This document shows positions 48,332 to 62,400 of a stretch of 64,000 nt of DNA, one piece after another. The position numbers and the translations under genes were made by a program. Position 1 is the stretch's first letter. Each line of letters begins with the position of its first letter. The DNA comes from Owenia fusiformis (Eukaryota; Annelida; Polychaeta; Sabellida; Oweniidae): NCBI GenBank assembly GCA_903813345.2, contig CAIIXF020000009.1:23585759-23649758 (forward strand), written 5' to 3'. The notes under the pieces are model-generated. The model made no database searches and was not told where the DNA came from. It saw only the letters and a list, made by a program, of their open reading frames with translations.

Positions 48332-50473
48332 ATGGCGTACTCAATTAAAATATTAGGCTGCTTGACCCTTATTTTGACAATTATTTCAGTCAGTGAACAA
48401 AGCGGTAAGTGTTTTACCTTTCACGATTTCTTAATACATTTTTAACAGTTATATTCATTTAACATATATGGAGAGTAATATTGTCTATGCTCTGTTCAGT
48501 TGTATCAAATGTTACTTTACTATTTTCAACAATTTGAGCATACGTACATTTTCAGTGTTTTTGTTTCGTATTTAGCTGCACAATTCAATGTTTTTGTTCC
48601 GTATGTAGCTGCACAATTCAGTGTTTTTGTTTTGTATGTAGCTGCACAATGCTCGTGGGTGTCTACTATATGCGAGGGCTACAGTGGTACTATTTCTTGC
48701 CCAAGGAATGCTAGAAACAATAAGGAGTCCAAGATTAGAATCATTAAGGCCAATTATGGACGAACAGACAGACAAACATGTCAACATGAAAAGTAAACTA
48801 ATTCTACTTTTTACTCGTATGTACTTTTATAATACAGTGGGCTCTAAAATTCTCAAAAATGTAAATTTTATTCTGAATAGCCCCTTTGAATAGCAATTCA
48901 AAACTGACTCGCTCATCTGATAAATACTGACAAAGACTGAAATTGTCTTATTTCCTAATCAAGACTGATTTGGCATGAAATCAATGCCTAGACATATTTT
49001 TCTCATTGGTGCTTTGTAAGTACACAGTCAGAATCTGTTTCACAAAGAAAGCACTAATGTACAAATTGAATTCGTGAAGATTTCATCCTGAATCAAAAAA
49101 TTACTCCAAAAATGAGAGTTTAGTTTTCATGTCACTCTGTATATTGTATTATAAACGCATTTGGAGTTTACAATTGGAGTAGACCGCTAATGTATAGAAC
49201 CTCCATCTTGGATTATTATGTCGTCACACATCCAGAAGAAGTGAGTAATTCCCATAATTCTTTCATATTCTATCGTATTCGGAGATTCCCCATTACATCA
49301 TCTCCCGCATCATCTCCAATCCAATTAAATTTGAAATCGTGGGAATGGCGTTAAGATCAGTTCAACATCATCATTTCAAACCTACGGTAATACTATATTT
49401 GAAGTTACTCGATCCATACTTGTAGAGAATACTCATAAAACTACAGTGAACATTTGGAGATCTATTTCAACGGCAAATTGAGGCCTGTTTATAAAATTTG
49501 TTTTCGAACGTGCCAATATGATAGGTTATCTTTCGGAAATCCCCCCCCACTCCCCTTGTCACACATCGGTCTAAAAGTGGTTGTCAGGTCTCACTTCATT
49601 TTAAGTCCTGTATGACCATGCAAATTCTACTATATTAAAATTATTGAATCAGATATAAGAATGGCCCAAAATATGCTGTGTGTTGTATATTTGATTGATT
49701 TAAGTGATTGTTCCATTGTGTAAGCACAACCAATAATTGTTGTCAATAGGTGTCACTAGTATCAGCCTCGTTTTGAAATATAGATTGTATACAGAATATG
49801 AAAGTTGTGTCCATTTATTGCTTTGGGATATTAATAGACATTTGTATCTATAATTGACATATCCTACACTGTGGTTCACTAGTTTTTTTAATGCCAGCAT
49901 CTAAGCTACAGGTTGTATTTACTACTTTTCATTTCTTACAAACCCTGCTGCGAGATTAGCCTAATTCACACTCAAGTGAGATCTCCAGTCTTATCCCGCG
50001 ATATAAGGCTAAAAATGATTATGAGATGATAAATCTTATTAAATGACACAAACAGGTAATAGGCATTTGGTGTGATGAGCCTATTTGCAGATGGGAAAGT
50101 ACTAAAATAATGTTGACTGAATACAAAATAAACTACCTACTTTTTGTCCTTCGATGCTGGCTTTTATAATGCATTTCCTACTCGACGAAAATACTAGATA
50201 CTAGATATAGTACCCTTTTCAACCCCCTGATATGGGCAATAGGAATTAACATCGTTCCAATGTACATGTATATAACAACCCCAAGCTAAAGCTATTTTTA
50301 ACATTTTAGTATCAGGGACACAAATTGCCGCAATTATGAACGTTCGTTGAACGTTGTTCGTAGAAGATGCGACAACAAATCAACATGTACATTGCACGCT
50401 AACAATGCCGAATTTGGTGATAAATGCGTAGACACGTACAAATATTTATTGGTTGAATACAAGTGCGAACGAG
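48332..50473 (+). CDS. Gene B exons 1-3: signal peptide and SUEL/rhamnose-binding lectin domain
   Basis: Exons 48332-48404, 48642-48792, 50310-50473; residues 1-129. The start is MAYSIKILGCLTLILTIISV, a signal peptide. The lectin domain has C...CEGYSGTISC, then IRIIKANYGRTD..TC (YGR motif), then VVRRRCDNKSTCTLHANNAE followed by FGDKC..TYKYLLVEYKC. SUEL/rhamnose-binding lectins carry YGR and DPC motifs; here DPC is DKC. All the expected cysteines appear present. These lectins bind rhamnose or galactose and often act in recognition or immunity. Confidence 0.85.
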
Positions 50474-53400
50474 GTAAATGCATGAGCCTGGATCTATCAA
50501 TCTTTATGAATATTAGTTTGCATTTGTACACAGCATAAAATGCTACAACACACCACTTTAGAAATATATATTGAATGTCATGTACGTAAGAACTTCATTT
50601 ATAGCCGTCGTCAGAGAATATCTAGGGAGCATCTCTAAAGTTCAATGTTGATTAACTGTAGTTGAACAGTTTATTCTGTGACCCCCTCCTTTCCTCTCTT
50701 AACTGTGTTTGAAAATATTGATGTGCGTTATTTTGTTAGTCACCCTGTATATTATGATCATGATTTTTTAATGTCAGAATGTCACAACTTTTAAGGTTAA
50801 TGACCCCCTTCCCCTAACTGTTCAAGCAATGTTAATTTACTGACATTGATCTTTTGAAATGCTACTTTACCGTTACAAAAACCTTATCAAGTACTCTATA
50901 TCAAGTCATTAAAACTGATATATTATATATATTATATATAGATATATATTATATATCATGTATGTATAATTATATTTTAGAGATAAAGTACTGTTCTTCT
51001 TATAACTGTGCAAGTGGTCCTACTTGTGAAAAGTGTATTCTTGACTATGGGGAAAATGGCAACGCTTATATTAATAAACGTCACGCGTGTATTGGTAGGT
51101 AGATACTTAACACAGTTTTCGAATAAACAACAGTGACTTCCAAGCTGTCTATATTCTGTATATATTAATATTAAAAACCCACAATGTTAGACATTTCAAA
51201 ATGATAAAGCGCGAACCATGCCGTCCAAATACTCTTAAAAACTGAAAATTAAAACACCATACGTCAAAATCAAGGTAGAAATATTATGCAAACAACTGAC
51301 ATAATGAGAAAAGTTGCTACACGGCATAACCGAATGTTTTCTTCGATATGATGAACTGAATTCAACAATTGAGAACATTCTGAAAAGAAACACGGTCCTT
51401 TATGTAATGTTGACTGATTGTCAACAATTTAATGAAAAAAGTAATTTATATATATTTCAATTAACTGTTTTGTTAACATTTTTTGTTTTTTTAGTGCATT
51501 TTTTTTGTTCCTTTTTATCGTACCTAACAAGAGGTACGATATTGTAGTCAGCTTGACGGGCGGGCGGGCGGCGGGCGGCGTCTCACTTTTCAGCTTGTCT
51601 ACAGGTTTCCAGCCAAACCATTTGAGGGATTCATCTGAAATTTTCAGGGATGTTTCTACATATCAAAGTCAAGAACTGATTAGTTTTTGGACATTCTGGG
51701 TAAATTTTAAGGTGGCCATTTTGGATTTTCCGTCCTAAAATCTTTACTTTCAAGACTTGTCTACAGGTTTCCAGCCAAACCTTTTGAGGGATTCATCTGG
51801 AATTTTCAGGGATGTTTCTACATATCAACGTCAAGAACTGATTAGTTTTTGGGCATTCTGGTTAAATTTTAAGGTGGCCATTTCGGATTTTCTGTCCTAA
51901 AATCTTCACTTTCAAGACTTGTCTACAGATTTTCAGCCAAACCATTTGAGGGATTCATCTGAAATTTTCAGTGAAGTTTCTATCAACGTCAAGAACTGAT
52001 TGGTTTTTGATCATTCTGGGTAAATTTTAAGGTGGCCATTTTGGATTTTCCGTCCTAAAATCTTCACTTTCAAGACTTGTCTACAGGTTTCCAGCCAAAC
52101 CATTTGAGGGATTCATCTGAAATTTTCAGGGATGTTTCTACATATCAACGTCAAGAACTGATTAGTTTTTGGGCATTCTGGGTAAATGTTAAGGCTGCCA
52201 TTTTAGATTTTTCGTCCTTAAATCTTGTCTATCGAGGCTTGTCTACAGGTTTCCAGCCAAACCGTTCAAATTTTTACATATGTTACACAGTGATAAGTTC
52301 TAGAGCTGATTAACTTTTCTGCGGCCATCTTGCTTTCTTGGTCAACAAGACCACAATGCTGTGTTTTAGGTACGATATTGTTCACGTCTGTGCCTTGTTA
52401 CCAATTCTTGAGAATGAAATAAAATATCTTTCCGAAGCTTATGGGAAAATAATACAGGGTGTCCAAAAAACAGGACCGAAAGAAAGTTGAATAACTCGAT
52501 CAATTTTGCATATTTTGCCTTGAAATTTCAGAATTATTTAGTTCATTCAATGTGAATTTAGTTGTGAAAGTTTCATAATAATCTACCAATTGAGTCAAAA
52601 ACTATACCTCCTTACAAAACATGCCCCAAATGTGCACCTCTCCTCTCTATGCACAATTCAATCCGACAAACAAAGCTGTTGATGATCCTCCTACACACAT
52701 GTCTTTCTAAATGGACAAGTTTGTTCCAAGAACAATTGCTACTGGGGCTTACATCTTCCTGATGAAGTGTTACAGCATCCATTGCATTCTGAACAATGTA
52801 CTGCCTGGGTGGCAATAATGAAACATGGAATCATCAGTCCTTTTTGGTTCGAAGGTGACTGGGGTAATGCCATCACCATGAACAAGGACCAGTAAGTTGT
52901 TCACTAAGTTTTGGAGGTCACTTAAGCACCAGAAGGGACATCTAAGGAGATAAGCAGTGGTTTCAACAAGCCAATACCACCCAAACACTGCAAATGATAT
53001 GCTGAAATGGTTTAGGCAATGCTTTGGTGGTCAGCTCATCAGTTGCAGAACGCAAACCATATGGGCAGCTCATTCGCCAGATCTAAATCCCCCAAATTTC
53101 TATCTTTGAGGATTTCTCAAAGCCAGTGTGTATACTGACAGGCCCCTAACAATCTAAAGAGGGGAAGAACTACCCCAATATTTACCATTCACATTAATTA
53201 ATTAAGGGTCATTAACAACTTTATTTGCAGGATTCGTTTGTGCATAGAGAGGAGAAGTGCCCACTTTGAGCATGTTTTGTAAAGTACTGTAGTTTTTGAC
53301 ACAATGAACAGATTATCATCAAACTTGCAGAACAAAATTCACATTGAATGAACTAAATAATTCTTAGACTTAAATTTCTTAGACTTCTCAATATTATAGT

Positions 53401-56400
53401 TATACAAAGGAAATTTTGATTGATTTAACAAAAGGTATTCAAAAACTCCAAAATAGATAAAAAACATTAAGATGAACCCTATCATTTCATTAACAAGATA
53501 CTTATTTTTATTTTAAAATCAACCAAACTTGAACGATTACAAAATTGAAAAGACCTAAACACATTGTGTTTTCTAAAACAATATAGAGAAAAGTAACGTT
53601 TACATAAATAAACATCACGCGTGTATTGGTAGGGAGATATTTTACACAATTTCCAAATAAAATAGCACATTAGAAAAGGATATTTATTTATTTCAACTTA
53701 CTAATCGTTAACATTCAAAAGATGACCATTAAATTTACAATGTGTAGAACTTTCAGAATATTTGATGACTGGTTAAAGAGAAACGTGTGTTCAAAAAGAT
53801 CACCATATCGATACACCACACTCATCCAGTAGATTTGTTTTGTGTGGTCTGTTAGAATATTTGCACAAGACACTTTTTATTAAACATTTGCGTGAAATAA
53901 AGCATCATATTCAATAATGAATGCAGCTGAAGACGAATCTGTACGGGCGAGAGTTTGAAACAGAGTACAATTAGACGGAATGATTATTTAACCTACAATT
54001 GATATGCTAAAAAGCAATTTTGTACATATGGCAAAACATTTTAAATAGTATCCTTATTTAGATACAAATAGAGATTGAAAATTAATAATATACTTCTAAA
54101 CTCATTTCAATACACAAACAGAGCAACCGCAATTTCATCTAATACTTTACAACTATAAAGTATAGTATAGAAAAGTATCTATAGTATGCAATATTTGAAA
54201 ATTCTATATCTATTGTGTTTAGAAACCTGCTCTTGGCGAAGTAATTTGTGTTATCCTGGAAGGTGCCCTGGGAATGTTGAGTCGTGTAAATGTGATGATG
54301 GGTTTTCCGGTGTTCACTGCAGAAACAGTAAGGCCTTCTGGTTTAATTTCAGTTTGTCAGTGATAAAGATACAATATAAAGATAATCAAACATAATTTTA
54401 TGAACACGTTCATAACGTGATAAACATGTTCATAAAAGTATGTTTAGTAATTATTTACCATTCGAACTATTAAGTTATTGCGCTCTATATATCCATATGT
54501 ACGGTATTCTTTTGTATAGAAGTGCGGCGGTTTATAAGAATATCACACTTATGGACGTACAGAGCTGCGCAATAGATGATGTCGTAATCAAACGCTTCAT
54601 AAGATATACTATATGTATACGTTATGAACATGCTCTAAGTTAGGTTGCAAAATCTCTCTATTTTAAGTGTACTTTTTACTTTTATGAGGTATAGATACTC
54701 ATTACCCTATCATAAACACACCAGCAATAGACGTAAAAAACGTTTTGATCATTAACATTACTTCTTGTGCGTCATAATATGTTAAATCTAATATTTTATA
54801 GTTGGTGATAAGTACCAACCATTGTTCCCTTCCTGCGAAGCATCCTTACGCCGCATGGTTAATGGAACAGATAAAGACACAGTTCTTGGAAGCTGTTATA
54901 CGCCTGGGACTACAATATACACAAACATACAAAGGTATTTGTGTTACTTCCAAATCAAGACGCCAGTAGACGTAGGGACACAATCGATGTAACCCGCTTT
55001 TGTTTGTTAATTCATCTTAGCCGGACCATTTTAAGAGCATAGTACAATTTTAACAAGTACCCAAACAACCGACTGTCAGAAACACAATTTGAAAGAATTG
55101 CCATTTATAGATTTCCCTTGGTGACGTGATCATAGTTACCAAGACGATAACATAGTTTGTGAATAATTGTCATTTCCGTTCTCCACCCCCCTCCCCTTCG
55201 CAGCTGCGCTTGTAAATCGAAATAGTAACACCCGTTACTCTTTTCGCCATCTTGGGGCCCGCCTGGCTATATCGCAAACAATGATAATAATCCGTGTTTG
55301 TGCACTTGCGAACCAAAACGACGTTATATTATTCCACGCTCCCAAGACTCTAGTATATGTCTGCGTAAGATATCTGTAGTCTCGTTAATATGTAAAACTA
55401 AATTGGAAAGTAAGAAGGGTGTATGTAGTGACATTAATCTGTACTGCCATCTTAAACGTATCCTTCCAACGTTGCTGTTTTGTCAAAATAAACTGTAAGT
55501 ATTTTGAAACCTATGTTTAATAATGTATATCAAATAAGAAAAAATAAACCCGCATGGAAAATATTGATTCCATTTCAATACAATAAAAATTTACATACAC
55601 AATCTGCATGTATAAAATATACATACGAGTATATGTATACAATGTATGTATACACGTATATATATATAACATTAATTTTACCTATTTTAGCCTTAATCAT
55701 ATACAACTTAAATGGATAACAGTCTTCGAATTGGGCATAAACAACCTTACAGATCCTCGCAAATACATACTTCCCAACACCATCAATTTTGGCATAACGA
55801 ATTCTTCCGGAATAGTTGAGCACAAAAGAGGTATCTAAAATAAAGGCAGTGACATCACTTTGCGGCCATGGTGATTTCTCGCACCTTTACTGATTGGTTA
55901 TCAAAGGATCGGGAAAGTGGTTACTTAGCAACATTCCTTGATTGAAATAAGTAAATGCTAAACATATTTAAATGTATTAAATATGTATCTTAAATGCATA
56001 TTTTTAATTGCAGAAGAGTCGATTTTGAATTCCTTGGCATTTACTTGTGAAACTAGAATGAGTGCAAACTACTCAAGTAAAATTACTTGTAAATCTAATG
56101 ACTCATTGACATGGGAGTTCAAGCACAATGATAGGTGAGGTGTTCCTTCATCCTTCTACAAAGGACTTCGTTTATGCTTAAATTCAGATACTTGTAAAAT
56201 ATCCTTGCAGCAAGGATGGTGTTCCTTGTATGCGACAGCTTATGTATGTAGATTATTGACTGAGATTATACTTTTAATGTAAAAAACTCATGAATGATCA
56301 TTTTCACAAGAATAAAAAATTGATGATGTAAACGCACCGAAACACTTTGCATTTGATAAATCATTTTGAACTGACATGGCTTCTAATGGCTTTACATTTT

Positions 56401-59400
56401 TAAGCTCTTATGTCGCGTTTACCAGTTAGCTGTTACCACGTTTTTCAATTTTAAAGAGTTGTTGGTACGGTATATTCAACAAATGGTGGACGATTTATGT
56501 ATGAGAATCCAGAGACGGATGAGACAAGCATGCAATATTACAATGGGCAAACAAGTAATAAGCATGTAGTATTTGTGTTTGACACAGAACCGCCATATCA
56601 TTGTTCTCACATTGCTTCTTGTCATAAGCCTGACCTTGCAGTGATGGATATAGGAAAAGACATAAGAAAGGTAGTTACAGTTGAAAAGAACAGAACTATT
56701 CATGAGAGATATATGTAACTCATATACAACAAACAACATTAGGAAATTGACATTCATAAGATATAGATATTTTCCTTGATTTATGTATATCGGTATTCAT
56801 TTTATTCTACAGTGGCTAGACGATGGGATACTTATAGGATATCCTATGATTTTGAGGAATATCATTTTTATCTACGAGATGATATTGATATCTGCACAAG
56901 AGAGCAAAGCGAACGAGTGCATATATCAATATCACCGAGTAGATTAATGTGAATTGTTTGTAATTATATGTAATGTTTAAGTCTTCACCTATGTGGAGGA
57001 AATAAAGACACTGAACTGAACTGAACTTACAAGGAGCGTACTAAATGTATAATATCATTGCAAAATGAATTTCATGCCAAACAGAGTCAATTTGGCGGGA
57101 AATCAACAAGCAGAGTACAATATCCTCCGCATATTAGGGTTTTCTGGAGTATATCGTCACGATATCCTCCGCCCGGAGTATATCATCACGATATCCTCCG
57201 GTTATTCATTTTGCCAATAAATATCAAATTTACTTTTTAATGTTACTTGGTATTATACATTTAGTACACTAAGTGTATAATCTAATATAACTCATTTGCA
57301 CATAACTACCAACATTAGAACATTGACATTTACGAGTATATCCAAACGAATATGGATATTTGCTTTGTTATATGTCCATCGTTATTCATTTTATTCTACA
57401 GTGACTAGACGATGTGATATTCTAATGTAACTCATTTGCATATAACTACAAACATTAGAACATTAACGTTCATATCCAAACGAAGATATATATATTTTAT
57501 TTGCTATATGCCCATCGTTATTCATTTCATTCTACAGTGACTAGACGATGGGATATTCTAATGTAACTCATTTGCATATAACTACCAACATTAGAACATT
57601 AACGTTCATATCCAAAGGAAGATATAGATATTTTATTTGTTATATGTATATCGGTATTCATTTTATTCTACAGTGACTAGACAATTGGATATTCTATTAT
57701 AACTCACTTGCCCTTAACATTTCTAGGAAGGCGTCGATGTCCGTTGGGACGGCTGGAATGATAACCTGGCTGGAGTAAAGATATACGAATGTGAAATATT
57801 CTTAGCAATTTCACCGGATGGGAAGATTCTTGTCGAAAATGCTAGTGCTTCATATAGGATGATATTTAACAAAACATCAGAGGATGAACACGTTTGTAGT
57901 TTTACGCCCAATATAACAGGAACCTACTCCATAATTCTCACTGTTGAAGATGACACAAGCCATGGCGGCTCTGACGCAAATTATGAAAGCGCTCGTCGTT
58001 TGTTCATATATGACCAGAATAGTACAATTGACATTGTCATGGAGAAACCCCTTAGACCCATATCAGCATCGGGAAATACAAGCTTTTTATGGCAAACAAA
58101 CTTACAAGATAAACTCGGAAATGGGCCTTGTGTTAATTTTACTTGGAAGGATAGGTTTATTAATCGCTATCATCATACAAACAAAATGCTTAATGCATTT
58201 GGTAACTTTAAAAACATCACACCGGAATATGATGATTATGAAGGCGAGCGAACCCTCGAGGAGATCCCAAATGCAAACGCAATAGTGATGTTCAACTATA
58301 CGTATCTTCGAGACCGGAAGGGAGCAAACACACTTCCCAAGGTTCCGATTGACACCAATTGGTACACTGCTGATAACGTGCGTCAAGAGGGGCAAGCTTT
58401 TAATTTAGAAAGACAAGATGGTGATTCATTTAGATTCTGGGTAAAGGCTATAGATGTTATGGGGACATTAATCACGTTGATCTTCACATCGATTCATCTC
58501 CACCTATTATAGAAGACCTGATGCTCGCGAATAATGCTTTGGAAGGGCATGTTCATGCAGTGCATAATGAAACAGATCTTTTCAAATTACAGTAGGTCAT
58601 AATTAATATTCAGTTTAATACGCATATACGATACTAAGCTTTGTCGAACAACTCAATAACTGCGGGGCAAACTAATCAACGATAATCGAACTGATTTTCG
58701 AAATTTACTCTGTAATGATGTTTTAGTTGAACGAAAACCTCCAAATACTATCACATAATAAAAACCATGATATTATATCACAGGTTTACATACAAGGCAT
58801 ATGATCTACACAGTGGTCTTCATTCAATTCATTGGGAGTTATTTGATAACCACACGGGATCGAAACAAACACTTGGCCAAAACAACACTAATGTCATAAG
58901 ATATAATGACACATCTCCGAGTGATCACTACTGCGTACCAGCCGGACAGTGTTATGGGAGCAGTTATGCGTTCCAGCCAGACTATAAACATTTTAGATTG
59001 CCAACGGGGACACATGATCACGATTATTACATGAAACTTACAGTCACAAATGTTGCACTTCTTGTAGAAACCCATGAGCTCAAGGTATAGTAAGTAAATG
59101 GTAGAGACACATTATACCAAGCGATCCTTTTCTTAATTTACCATTTTAGTGTCACGTATTTCTCAAATTCGTTAGTCTGACAATCAATTCTCCGAAATCC
59201 GTGTAATAAATTGCCGGGAGGTTTCGTTACACCAATTAGATTCGGATCGTTGATGTAAAGTTTTGCTAAAGTAAAACAAAGAGTAAAAACTGAATGAAAA
59301 TTATAATGTGAATAAATTATAGATAACGATTGATACAACACCGCCACATCCAGGTGTTGTCCACGATGGTCTACCTGGAACTCCAGATGTTGACTTCCAA

Positions 59401-62400
59401 CAAGACTTTTCTCTGCATGCTCATTGGTCAGAATTCTTTGACAGGGAGAGTGGCGTTAAATTCTACCAATATGCATTTGGTAGAAATTGTCTAGGGTTAG
59501 ATGCCTTTCATCCAAACAATGGAATAATGGTATGCTTAACTAGCTAATTATAATTATCTTGATAAATAAAATGAATCTTATGCTCGGTAAGACCATCAAA
59601 TGGATCTTGACTTTACCAGGTGCCTTCTTATAGACCCGATGTGATATCAACGTATCATGCCAACATATTAGTATCCATTTTGAAACTAAGAATAGAGCTT
59701 ACTGTTAAACATTAACGCTACAATGTTTTCTGATTATGGTACTTGACATAATAAATAGATACATAATGTAAAATGGTTGGCACTTTTCAACATCCATAAC
59801 CATTTGTACTTTACTATCCAGATAACGAAAACAATGAATACTATTGCCAACATTAATGTGACTCAGTATGGAAAGTATCACATCACTGTTGTTGCATATA
59901 ATGGCGCAATGTCTCCATCAGTTCCTGTTTGTTCAACTGGCGTTACGATAGATATTACTCCTCCTGTTTTACATTCTATTTTGGTGGATCATATACATAC
60001 CAAACCTGGTTTAGTGTCACATGGAAACGCAACGTGGATTGTAAACGAACACGGCAACAAAATTAAGATGACCAATACAACTTGCAGGTATAATAATAGT
60101 GAAATATTTAATAAGAACTATCATGTTATGAATACCATAAACCTCACTGCCACCTGAGATGAATAATAAGCGACTTGTTACTTCTTTGACTTCATTAGTC
60201 GGGTAAATATAATTGTTGACAAAGCTATAATTGACATACTAGCAAAAGTACATTACAATGTTGCTTTCAATTCCATACACATTTTCCAGATTTGTATAAT
60301 TATCAGTTGTAATCCATCGCTGACTTTTTCAGTGGCATTGAAATGACTGATGTTACAATATTTCCCGATGCTGGTCACCAAAGTGAAGAGGATGATGAAT
60401 GCAAACTTGGTCAATTTAGCAACAGGTTCTATCTTACACAGGAAAAACAGGTAAGAAACGATTTGATGAATATTGCATTTTAATCGTAATTTAACAAACA
60501 GTGTCACGTTTTCTTATATTGATTTTCTAGTTGAGTCTAACTTGGATTGGAATGGACAATGAATCTTATATATTTGATTATGAAATCGGACTGAGCAGTA
60601 CTCCATCATCTATGAAACCAGATGTAATGCCATTTCATTCAACAAATCAAAGGGCATCTTGGAGGCTGTACCACCCAGCAATATCAGAAGGGCAGTTATT
60701 CTATATACTTGTGAAGGCAACTAATAGAGCGAAAATGATAACCTTAAAGGTAAATGAATGCGAAAATGATAACATTAAAGGTAAATGAATGTATGTTTTC
60801 AATTTCATTCTTGCGCCTCTTGATTATTTATCATGATTGTATATTTCAAACATTTTCGCATAGCCCTATTTGTTTTTTCCATCATTTAGGTGTTTGGTCC
60901 AGTTATTCTGGATGTGACCGAACCTGTATTTGACAGTGACATTTTAATCGAGGAAGAGAAAGGTTATCTGAGAGTGGCATGGGATGAATCTAAAGTGTAT
61001 GACATGGAAGATAAGGAACCACTTACATTTCTAATTGCAATAGGTAATGAATATACACGTGTACACGTTCTCTTTCCCATGCTGTTTTGTTTCTGTCAAT
61101 TGAAATCATTATCAAACATTCGTTTGTCTATAGGTAGCGATTATTATCACCAGGACATTTTATCGTATCGAAAACTCACCTCTGGTCCAAGATGCGATTC
61201 CTCTCACCAGAACTGCACAGCTATTCCGATGAATGAATTGAACCTTCATCCTTCACAACCGCAAGCCCTAGCAATATCAATTTTAGTTATTAACTCAGCG
61301 GGGTTAAGCACAGTTGCAATGGCAAAACCGTACGTGGTCTACACAAAACTTCCATCGCAGGGCATGGTGATAGATGTTCTTCCAGAAAGTGAAAGAGAAG
61401 ACACAGAGGTACGATTCTTACTTTATCACAACAATTGCGATAATGACTATTAAAATACGGCAGATAATATGCCAGTGTACATCGTACTTTTCTATATACA
61501 GGGCCATCTGGGCAAGGATATAAACTTTCAACTCACAACATCTTCTATCCGTGGTAAATGGAGAGGTTTCGCTCATCCGCATCTCAATGTTTCCTACCAT
61601 ATGGGAGTAGGCTCTGTGAGAGGCTATGATGACATTGTTCCGTTTATGGCGGTAGCTGGAACAGAATTTGAGGTTACTCAGTTGGAATTGGAAATATTCA
61701 AGGTTCGTAAATAATGCATAGTAAACTGCAACCTTTCGCATATGTTCACTATTTTTTCTTTTAACATATTTATGTAATTGTACTTATCTGTAAGATGGTA
61801 AATAAAAACATGACATAAACGGAAAATATGACTATAAATCGTCTTCCCTGGACATTAAAGATGTTTGTTTTTGTTTATTTCTTTCTAGACTTACTACATT
61901 ACAGTTATTGCAGAGTCCAGCACAGGTTCAGTAAATGCTACCTCAAATGGAGTTACTGTTATGGCCAATAACCATACAATAGATATTTCATTACATGATG
62001 GTTTTGGGTGTAAAGATAAGATAATTACTGGCCACCCTATTGTCCCCATGGTAAATTCACATCATTTGAGGTCAACAATTAAATGATATCCATCTAATTT
62101 GATGACATAACAATTACGTTTTTGTCACTATAGTGTAGAATATACAGAATTAAACAAAGATAGACAAAACGTACTACAAAATTAAATGCAATTTAGTGTG
62201 AAACACAGCAATACAAATTGTAAAAATATCAGTTTGATTATCTTGCCATAATGCAAATTATGAAAAAAGCATGCCAAGTCATATTAAACATCGAATTATC
62301 TCTTTTTAGAGAGTTTGCGAAAATGATGCGATATTTCAGTCAAGTCCAACCGAATTATCGGTTCACTGGGAGCTTGCAGATAACACTCTCAGATACCTAA

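Noticed and set aside
57240-57725. CRISPR array
   Set aside because: Units are ~136 bp tandem repeats without spacers, in a eukaryotic intron.
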